In this document: positions 56,935 to 64,000 of the stretch, piece after piece
How positions within the stretch are numbered: the stretch's first letter is position 1
How the letters are laid out: each line of letters opens with the position of its first letter
Assembly (NCBI GenBank): GCA_032716605.1
Contig: CM064502.1
Span: forward strand, 38,006,895 to 38,070,894
Source: Paralithodes platypus
Taxonomy: Eukaryota; Arthropoda; Malacostraca; Decapoda; Lithodidae
DNA length: 64,000 bases
Reading direction: 5' to 3'
Position numbers and translations under genes: made by a program
The notes under the pieces: generated by a model
Seen by the model: only the letters and a program-made list of their open reading frames with translations
Told to the model about the DNA's origin: nothing
Databases searched by the model: none

Positions 56935-57395
56935 GATTTTTCAGAGGCTCTGACATATCGTTTTTCATCAATAACTTCCTAACAAAGACTTGGATCGGTA
57001 TGGCGCTTTGGCACAGCTTGTTTCACACCCTGCCGTAATTTATGGCGCTATAGTGCATTGCCAGATGCGGTTAATTACGGCGATTACTCTTAACTCAGAA
57101 GGCGAAACCTGCATGAGCCAGATACATATTCGAACAGGTGAGGAATAACCGTGACGTAGTTGTGACGTCTGTCCACAAACCACCTCCACTTCTGCCCTCC
57201 CCTACCTACCTCCCTCCCTCTCTTTCCCTGCCTCCCTCCTCCTCCTTCACCATCCCCCACCCTCTCTCTCCTCCGCCTTTTCTCTCCCTCCTCTCTCTCT
57301 CTCTCTCTCTCTCGACCTCTCTCTCTCTCTCCCCTGCCAACACTTCTCGCTCTCTTCCCCACCTTAACTTTCTCTCTCTCTCTCTCTCTAACATG
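56935..57395 (+). repeat. Left TIR of the 4.5-kb transposon
   Basis: The outer 250 bp are mixed sequence; the inner 220 bp (57170-57395) are an almost pure polypyrimidine tract of CT and CCTCC repeats. It matches 61440-60962 in reverse complement. Confidence 0.88.
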
Positions 57396-57631
57396 GACTA
57401 TATATAAGAAATGCGGCCATGCACATGTTACCCATATTCTCACATAGTGGGAGATAAATGGGAATTATATGCTGAGTATGGTACGGTGGTTTGTGCTAAC
57501 GACCGTGGTTCTTGTTCAAGCATATTTGCCCGTTTTTAAGGTGTACAGAAAGTTATAGTGGTGTGTCACTGGCATTCTGTATCACCAGTCATAGACCAGG
57601 GTATTGTAGAGAAGGTTGTCTCTTCGATGCC

Positions 57632-57744
57632 ATGGCCAACATGTTACGATGTCCACGTGGTTGCAGAAAAGCAATTGCTTTGCGACTTTTATCCATATAC
57701 AACCGGGAGAAAGCTGCCAATACCTTAAGGATTTGTCTGAATAG
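57632..57744 (+). CDS. Transposase exon 1 (helix-turn-helix start)
   Basis: Begins MANMLRCPRGCRKAIALRLL and ends LRICLN plus two bases of an arginine codon. Immediately after is GTAAGT, a perfect 5' splice donor. Joining to the CAG-ending acceptor at 58618 keeps the frame and completes the codon as AGG (R), giving a DNA-binding segment that continues [19 protein letters not shown] in exon 2. The ATG chosen at 57632 is the first in frame with a reasonable context; the frame is open upstream to 57512. Splicing is inferred from sequence only. Confidence 0.68.
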
Positions 57745-58618
57745 GTAAGTGAATATTCATGCTCATTTATCATCGTAAATTATATGCAATCAGTACGTTT
57801 CTGCTCTCCATTTCTTAAAATTAATTGTTCTTGTTAAAAGAGTACTCTTTGTTTAAAACTGTTGTTACGTCTTCATATTTGCAATTATTTGTCTTTATAT
57901 TATATGTATTCATTGTCGATAGTATCAATTGCTTGCTTTTGCGATTTCCTTAGTTTATTTGTGCAATAAATGTAGGTTATTTGTAGGGTAGTTATTGATA
58001 GGGGTCACTTGAGGCATGCTATGCTTACAGGTACCTACCCGATAGCAATATCGTTAGTGAGTGCTGTACTGTACTTTATATATTATTTTGTAATAGTATA
58101 GATATCTGATCAATATTTGTATTTTGTACTATTGTTAATGTCTTGTCATGTTGCAAATTTTGTTTTATATTAATATTTTGACATTTACCATGTAGTTTCA
58201 TTATTCATGCAGAGTTTAGTAAAATTTACCAGAACGTCCAAAAGTTGACTAATACCTTGAACGTGACGATAGTGCGTTGTTATGTGTGCGATTCATTTGT
58301 TTGGGAACCAGATTGACTTGCTCATGTAGTGATGTACACCCTATGTGGTGGATTGTGTTTTCTTATTTCATAAATTCCATTGTATTAAGCGTTGTTTCCA
58401 CATAAGTTTTTGTTTGTTTAGTTTGCAAGTTTTAAATTTTTATTTATTACCACCATCGGAGCAATGAACTCGGTAATTGTAATAAAAGTGTATACTGTAT
58501 AATAATGTAAAAAGGATAATTATTTTGACCATGATACCGTGCTTAAAATGCCTTCTATGATATATAATTGGTTTTCATGCACATTATGTAATCTCCATAT
58601 TTGGCTTTGCCCACTCAG
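57745..58618 (+). other. Predicted intron of the transposase gene
   Basis: The 874-bp AT-rich interval has GTAAGT at its start and CCCACTCAG at its end, in agreement with the protein frame on both sides. No coding potential lies inside. Confidence 0.65.
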
Positions 58619-59835
58619 GCCTTATGATCGCATTGCAGATGCCATTGGTGTGACGGCGAATGCAGTGCGGCTGATGGTACAGCGCAGCATGGGTGCTCTT
58701 CCTGGGGCAGCCACCGCCCCCACAACACTGCCTGGATCACAGAAACCCCCTGCCACACCAGCTGTTTTTGACAGTTTTACAATTGGTGCCATTCGCCGCC
58801 ATGTACATGGCAAGTTTGCTGCCAAGCAAACCATTATCATCGGCACCTTGGGTGAAGAATTAAAGATGGCGAGCATCATACCAGAAGAAACATCACAGAC
58901 GGCAGTATGGCGAATCCTGCACAACATGGGGTTCCAATACAAGACCTCACAGCGGAAAATGTATGTGAGGAAGGAGTCGCTGGATGTCGTATGCCGCCGT
59001 GTTAAAGCTCTCCGAGTACTCCAGCGACATCGGGATGAGGGAAGACAGGTGGTTTATGTGGATGAGACATGGTTCACCACCCGGATGCACCACAGCAAAG
59101 AGTGGATGGACACCTCCCAGCCTGCCACTAGTGCCACCTACAGCCGTCAGGTGCCGCCTGGAGAAGGGGAGCGGTTTGTGGTAGTTGCAGGTGGCACAGT
59201 AGACGGTTTTGCTGCCGAATAGTTGTTGTGCTTCCCTGCCAAAAACAAAAGCGGTGACTACCACTGTGAATTGAACAGCATCTTGTTCCTCCGTTGGCTG
59301 ACGTCGCAGCTCCTGCCAGCGCTGGCTGAGCCATCTGTGCTGGTGATGGACAACGCACCCTACCACAGCCAGCTGGCGGAGGAGAACCGCTGCCCCACCA
59401 CCGCCACCAACAAAGCGGAGCTTGTGAAATGGCTGGAGTGCCGCAAGATTCCCTACCCTCCACACCCCCCAAGCTTCTGCAGCTCTGCAGCTCTGCAAGC
59501 ATAACCGTCCAGAACCTCGGTACACTGTTGACAACATCATCCGCTCATGGGGTCATGAGATCGTCCACCTGCCGCCCGCTCACCCTGAGCTCAACGCCAT
59601 CGAGCAGGTGTGGGGCTGCATGAAGCGACATGTGCGCTCTTCTTTACAGAGGTTCACCCGCGCAGATCTGCAGGCCAGGCTAGAACAAGCCAAGCTGATC
59701 GCTACAAGGAAAGTGTGGGCAGGTGCTGTAAAACGATCGAGAACCTTCGAGGACCAGTACTGGACTTCAGATAATATACACACTATTGACAGCGATGATG
59801 AGGACGAGTTGTTCCTCGATAGTGGTGAAGACTAA
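58619..59835 (+). pseudogene. Transposase exon 2 (DDE, wide D-E spacing)
   Basis: After the acceptor (TTTGCCCACTCAG) the frame reads [19 protein letters not shown] (helix-turn-helix), then [24 protein letters not shown] helices, [15 protein letters not shown] (first catalytic D, codon 59061) and a stop at 59220. It continues at 59223 with LLCFPAKNKSGDYH, VLVMDNAPYHSQ (second D, codon 59349), a frameshift near 59470, LCKHNRPEPRYTVDNIIRSW, HPELNAIEQVWGCMKRHV (catalytic E, codon 59602) and an acidic C-terminus. The D-to-E gap is 253 nt, about 83 residues once the shift is allowed for, far more than the 34-39 of classical Tc1/mariner. It seems to belong to the wide-spacing group sometimes called DD82E. 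One stop and one shift inactivate this copy. Confidence 0.85.
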
Positions 59836-60329
59836 TATAAAAAATATGTGCTCAGTTGTTTGTACCATTTGTCCTCTCATTGAATTTCCCCTTGCTATAT
59901 TTGTCTAAACTGACCTCTGAACACAAGGGCCTAACCACCACCTTCCCTCCTGACTTTGTTATTTATTTATTTGTTTTTCAGTTACATTTCCTTTTACATA
60001 CTACTTTACTCTTGAATCCCTGCCCTATTCCCACTCTTACACCTTATTAACCCCTGACCAACCTCCTATAAATAACCAAGCCTCAGCTGCCCCAACACAC
60101 CAGACGTCCAACGTAACTGTGGAAAACAGGATCATATACATATTTCAGTTGATATATAATGCCACCATAAAATTCTGCAGCACGTAAGAAACGGCCAAAC
60201 ACGTTAGAACAGTGATCACGGTCGTTTGCATACAACTGCCTACAATACTCTGCATTTACTGCACACTGACTTTCCACTACAGACCGATAACATGTGCACA
60301 GCTGCATTTCTGTCTTTGTGGTGTAATGG
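59836..60329. other. Transposon interior after the transposase
   Basis: No coding frame is recognised. It presumably includes the 3' UTR of the transposase gene. The last 20 bp begin a tRNA-like head. Confidence 0.45.
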
Positions 60330-60885
60330 TTAACACTAGATAGCGGGCTAGCGGTTTATTTATATGTACCGCCCAGCGGGGTGTTTTTAGCCAAAATAGG
60401 GCTGTTTACGTGATCATTTTCATGCCTAAATAAGACCCAGAATGTAAAACAAGTATCTATCCCTGAAAGGGCATAAACAGAGCTTTCCAATGACACCATA
60501 ACGATCCTTTTATGATGGCTAGTTTTCTTGCAACAACCGCGCAACGTGAGTGCAAAAAGCATGTAATTCGGCACTTTCCCCATACAATTCCGTATGTAGC
60601 GAGTGAGAGAGGGAGGGAGGAGGTGGGATTCATGTCAGTAGGTTCGCCGCGGTGGTCTGGAGCAGTCATACGCTCGCTACTCTCCTGCCACCACTTGTCT
60701 CTCTCTCTCAGCAACATTACGTGCTGAAATTGCCACACGACCTATGTCGAGCGTCGCCAGATAGTCCAGATTTATTATACTCGACTTATGTTGCGCGCCG
60801 CTAGTTATGGGTTAAAGGTGTGTGTATAGTGTTTATGTGATCGCGGGTTCGTATCCCCATGAGGACCATAACATTTATTTAATTT
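60312..60885 (+). repeat. tRNA-like SINE head, split by a MITE
   Basis: TTTGTGGTGTAATGGTTAA (A-box) ends at the left TTAA of the MITE. Right of the second TTAA, AAGGTGTGTG and the B-box CGGGTTCGTATCCCC follow at 60841-60858. Removing the MITE and one TTAA restores the usual A-to-B spacing of about 45 bp. The tail ATAACATTTATTTAATTTC differs from the 21863/23283 copies. Confidence 0.6.
60330..60815. mobile_element. TTAA MITE, family 1 copy C
   Basis: 486 bp with TTAA at both ends, aligned throughout with copy A (7222-7709). It has GCGGTTTATTTATATGTACC near the left end and GCGCGCCGCTAGTTATGGGTTAA-like right end. Differences from copy A are scattered substitutions, perhaps one in twenty. It interrupts the tRNA-like head inside the 4.5-kb transposon, so it is younger than both. 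Confidence 0.87.
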
Positions 60886-60961
60886 CATTGATTTCATTGA
60901 CTAAATAGTTTGGTTGGTGGGTTGGAAGAGTTAAAAATATATAATAATAATTATGTATTAT

Positions 60962-61440
60962 GGAAGAGAGAGAGAGAGAGAGAAAGTTAAGGTGGGGAAG
61001 AGAGCGAGAAGTGTTGGCAGGGGAGAGAGAGAGAGAGAGGTCGGGGGAGGGGGGGGGGGGGGGGGGGGAGAGAGAGGTGGGGAGAGAGAGAGGAGGGAGA
61101 GAAAAGGCGGAGGAGAGAGAGGGTGGGGGATGGTGAAGGAGGAGGAGGGAAAGAGAGGGAGGGAGGTAGGTAGGGGAGGGCAGAAGTGGAGGAGGTTTGT
61201 GGACAGACATCACAACTACGTCACGGTTATTCCTCACCTGTTCGAATATGTATCTGGCTCATGCAGGTTTCGCCTTCTGAGTTAAGAGTAATCGCCGTAA
61301 TTAACCGCATCTGGCAATGCACTATAGCGCCATAAATTACAGCAGGGTGTGAAACAAGCTGTGCCAAAGCGCCATACCGATCCAAGTCTTTGTTAGGAAG
61401 TTATTGATGAAAAACGATATGTCAGAGCCTCTGAAAAACC
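60962..61440 (-). repeat. Right TIR of the 4.5-kb transposon
   Basis: The reverse complement of the left TIR. The inner part is a GA-rich polypurine tract with a 20-base G run (61049-61068) not present in the left arm. Confidence 0.88.
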
Positions 61441-61442
61441 TA

Positions 61443-61884
61443 GTATATGTGTCTAAATGCCCGTAGAAAATGTATTACTGATCCTGAAAAAAACAAAATA
61501 TCCTCTATCGCCTACAGTACCTCGCAAGAGGCGGGTGGCTTTGTTTACATCCGTCGCGAGTATAGCCTCGGCGTCTCGCGTTGGGGAAAATTTGTTTTTT
61601 GCCCCCTACTGGTTAAATATATGAGGATTTCAATAAATCCTGGGGGGGGGGGGGGGGGCTTGACCCCCCCCCCCCTCAACATATTTTGTATGGTATCCCA
61701 CGGCAAACGGTTATGGCCAAATTGTTATTTTTCGCGAGTGGAGGGGCGTGTTTTTAGATTGTTGTTTAATGGGTAAATATGCATTTCCTAGTATTATCAC
61801 ACATCAAAACACCCTTACACAACTCTAAACTAGATAAAAACCATCAACACAATGTTTTAGCAATTTAATTACAAGATCTATATA
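61443..61884. other. Unassigned stretch with G/C homopolymers
   Basis: No gene is recognised. 61642-61676 holds a run of about 17 G, then CTTGA, then about 13 C, able to form a hairpin. Confidence 0.5.
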
Positions 61885-62050
61885 TTGATCCAAAATATTG
61901 ATATATAAAGGTAAATTATACATATGGGTGTGCTAATATTAACGTTATTAACATTATACTTAAGTTCTCCATATATATTGTCTTACACATGTTTAGAACG
62001 GTGGGTTGAGAAACAGTTTAAGCGGAGAACGGATCAGCAGCAATGATAAT
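61885..62050. repeat. Inverted partner of 55263-55320 and 52371-52490
   Basis: 61885-61947 is the reverse complement of 55263-55320 (TATTGATATATAAAGGTAAAT, GCTAATATTAACGTTATT). 61950-62050 is the reverse complement of 52371-52480 (ACTTAAGTTCTCCATATATA, GTTTAGAACGGTGGGTTGAG, AGCGGAGAACGGATCAGCAG). Confidence 0.65.
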
Positions 62051-62184
62051 ATAGGAGGTTTGGTTTGCATTAGTAATGTCTATGATTCATTACAATGAAT
62101 ATATTGTTATTTATACTTGTCCAATGCATGGGTCAATACATGAGAAATCATTTGGATCATATCAGTCCCTTCCGGTGAGTGCCA

Positions 62185-62470
62185 GGCATCCGCCTTGCAA
62201 CACAGTCCCACTCCTATTCTGTCCAGCTCGCGAAGCCAAGAATTGGCATTTTCAGTCTTTCTTCTACTCAACAGGTGAACTCTGGAACTTCTCCCTTAAT
62301 AAATTTGTCATTTATCCTATGACTTAAGATATTTTAAACTTAGTGTGTTGTGGCATTTTTTTACCACAACGTCCCTTGAATTTGGCTCTGTCACTCTTTT
62401 GGCTTTTGGGGAGACACTCGTTACAGGCAACCTGCCTTTTCTCTCCCCTCATACACATAGACAAGAAATG
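62185..62470 (+). pseudogene. LINE F 3' end
   Basis: Matches 36185-36480: GCCTTGCAACACAGTCCCAC, TTTCTTCTACTCAACAGGTG, CTCTGGAACT, TTGGCTCTGTCACTCTTT and the 3' UTR ATACACATAGACAAGAAATG. Truncated and with stops; it carries only the last part of the ORF2 tail and the UTR. Confidence 0.75.
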
Positions 62471-63300
62471 TAACGCATACGGCATTTGTTAAATGCCATG
62501 TTGCTTACTATTCTGTATATACAGTGTAATGTATAATTGTTTAATATAGAACTTGATTAAATAATATATTCAAAGAAATATACCTTAAAGACTTTATATT
62601 TCTGTTCTTACAGCATATACTTATATGTATACATTTCTGAACTATAATTACTACACTATAACACGCCACAAGCATGCACACACGCACGCATACGCAAACG
62701 CACATCATGGCTATTATTATTTCCACCAACTGTTACATGAGGTGTCACGAAATATAGGATTATGATATATATATATATATATATATATATATCAATTGCG
62801 TAGCATACATTTAGTACTGTTGCTAAATAATGACTTTGCTTAGTGTTCAATGTTGCAACCGAAAATAATTATCTATAAAAAGCATATTCACTCCGATAAT
62901 GCTTATTGATGCACACAATATCTGTGTGTGTGTGTGTGTGTGTGTGTGTTTGTGGTTACCGATTATGCCAAGAGTAATGCTTAGTTGACGTACTCTGTAT
63001 TTCCGAGGTTAGAGAGTGATGGTCGACCAATGACAATCACTGTTATTAATTGCGTGAGCATATGTTATTAGTTGCCTGAGATTGCACTGCATAGAAGAAC
63101 AGACAATACTGTATTAGTTTAAAGAAATAGTACATTTTAAAAAATAACAAATGTAAGGTAGCTTTCTGAAGTCATAAGAGTAGGCGAAAATCTATACTAT
63201 ATCATTAATTATAGCATATTTATCCCCACGACTTATGTGACTCCAAATATTATATGGATTTTAAACAGGTTATATATAGGCCAATAGGCCAATAGTAACC
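62471..63300. other. Unassigned stretch with microsatellites
   Basis: No gene is recognised. (AT)n lies at 62765-62792 and (GT)n at 62923-62949. Confidence 0.55.
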
Positions 63301-64000
63301 CCCCTGGGGGTTAGGGAATAGAATATGCCCCACGTGCCTTCTGCGTGTCATAAGAGGCGACTAAAGAGGTTGGGTCGGTGGGCTTGCGACCCCGACCAGG
63401 AAAAAATACCTAAGCAAAGAAAAATGAACGAACAGCCTCGGATGCGGACGGACCCTATGTTGACGAACCACGACCCACGACCGACTAAGGACATTCCTTC
63501 GGACATTCTGAGAATGGCTACATGGAATGTTAGTGGCATGAATGATGGCACAAAAGAGAGAGAGGTTCTGGAAGTGCTAGTGAATGCCAGGCTGGATGTA
63601 TGTGGAATGACAGAGACCAAATGGAAAGGTTCAGATGTGAGAGAGTGGGAGTATGGAATGGGTGTGTGTGCTTGAGTGAGTGAAGGAACAGCGAGAGAAG
63701 GTGCGTGTTTGTTTGTAAGTAGCAAATGGAAGGAATGTGTAGGAGAGTATGGATCTGGGGGTTCAAGGATTGTGTGGGTGAGAATGAAAGTAGGAATACA
63801 AACGTGGTTGATTGTATGCGTGTATGCCCCGACAGAGGATATACTTGAAAGAAAGAAAAGGAGTTCTGGATGAATGTGGGGGCGTGCCTGGAGAAGTTTG
63901 ACAAGAACGAAAGAATATTTCTGATTGGGGATATGAATGGTAAGGTGGGTGATAGGAAAGTTGTGGGAGGGTGGGGGGTACCATCAGAGGTGAATTGGAA
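63301..64000 (+). pseudogene. LINE C (RTE-like) 5' end and endonuclease, cut by window end
   Basis: The 5' leader CCCCCTGGGGGTTAGGGAAT...GCGTGTCATAAGAGGCGACT precedes the coding region. The frame from 63325 contains ILRMATWNVSGMNDGTKERE and GMTETKWKGSDVREWEYGM, ending at a stop at 63673. It resumes at 63676 with GACLFVSSKWKECVGEYGS and LIVCVYAPTEDILERKK, and shifts again at 63870. FLIGDMNGKVGDR is readable near 63910. It is about 90% like 18930-17931. The reverse transcriptase, if present, lies beyond 64000. Confidence 0.83.

Larger units (their letters stand above)
56935..61440 (+). mobile_element. 4.5-kb TA-flanked DNA transposon with long TIRs
   Basis: TA dinucleotides at 56933-56934 and 61441-61442 flank inverted repeats of about 480 bp (56935-57395 and 60962-61440) that are about 97% identical by eye. 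The ends are G(A/G)TTTTTCAGAGGCTCTGAC. Inside is a two-exon DDE transposase gene (57632-59835). The right part was later hit by a TTAA MITE (60330-60815). TA duplication and DDE transposase place it in the wider IS630-Tc1-mariner group, though TIRs this long are unusual for it. Confidence 0.85.

Noticed and set aside
57090..57443. Arg-Glu repeat protein on the minus strand (and its twin near 60953)
   Set aside because: It is a translation of the CT/GA tract in the transposon TIRs, with no start context or other domain.

Overview
This 64-kb window looks like repeat-dense intergenic DNA from an animal, most likely an arthropod and perhaps a decapod crustacean. The taxon is a guess. It rests on CR1-, RTE- and jockey/I-like LINEs, a Penelope-like element, a BEL/Pao element, Tc1/mariner-type transposons, a patch of TTAGG-like repeats (the arthropod telomere unit) and abundant AT and CT microsatellites. 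I found no host protein gene, rRNA or credible functional tRNA. Everything that can be read as protein belongs to mobile elements.

Layout. 1-4.6 kb: a 58/64-bp satellite interrupted by a 5'-truncated CR1-like LINE (LINE A) with an intact ORF2. 4.7-9.1 kb: a minus-strand LINE (LINE B) split by two TTAA-flanked piggyBac-type MITEs. 9.1-10.3 kb: a solo-LTR-like block in an AT microsatellite. 10.3-17.9 kb: a GC-richer stretch without recognisable genes, with several diverged direct repeats, an inverted pair of tRNA-headed SINEs and an iterated palindrome. 17.9-18.9 kb: the endonuclease half of an RTE-like LINE (LINE C). 20.5-24.1 kb: decayed jockey-like LINE F pieces, a MITE, SINE heads and a 25-bp minisatellite. 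24.1-26.2 kb: the reverse-transcriptase half of LINE C. 26.5-31.4 kb: AT-rich sequence with an AGGTCA-rich repeat and a second LINE A copy.

31.4-32.5 kb: a broken Tc1 transposase. 33.3-35.1 kb: a Penelope-like tail with a GIY-YIG domain and a hammerhead-like motif. 35.6-41.3 kb: several LINE fragments and MITEs. 41.6-45.5 kb: a BEL/Pao element with two 539-bp LTRs and a large internal deletion. 48.3-51.5 kb: a nearly complete jockey/I-like LINE E. 51.6 kb: a foldback MITE. 52.7-55.2 kb: a long AGGTCA-type repeat. 55.3-62 kb: nested inverted-repeat elements, including a 4.5-kb DNA transposon with ~480-bp TIRs and a two-exon transposase. 63.3 kb to the end: the 5' end of another LINE C copy.

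The elements do not form a host pathway. What links them is insertion history. Three TTAA MITEs sit inside LINE coding sequence with TTAA on both sides, one sits in a tRNA-like SINE carried by the 4.5-kb transposon, and one sits in another inverted-repeat element. I did not find a convincing new biological system. The most informative items are the TTAA MITE group with a shared core, the spliced wide-spacing DDE transposase, the hammerhead-like motif and the nuclear-receptor-like half-site arrays.
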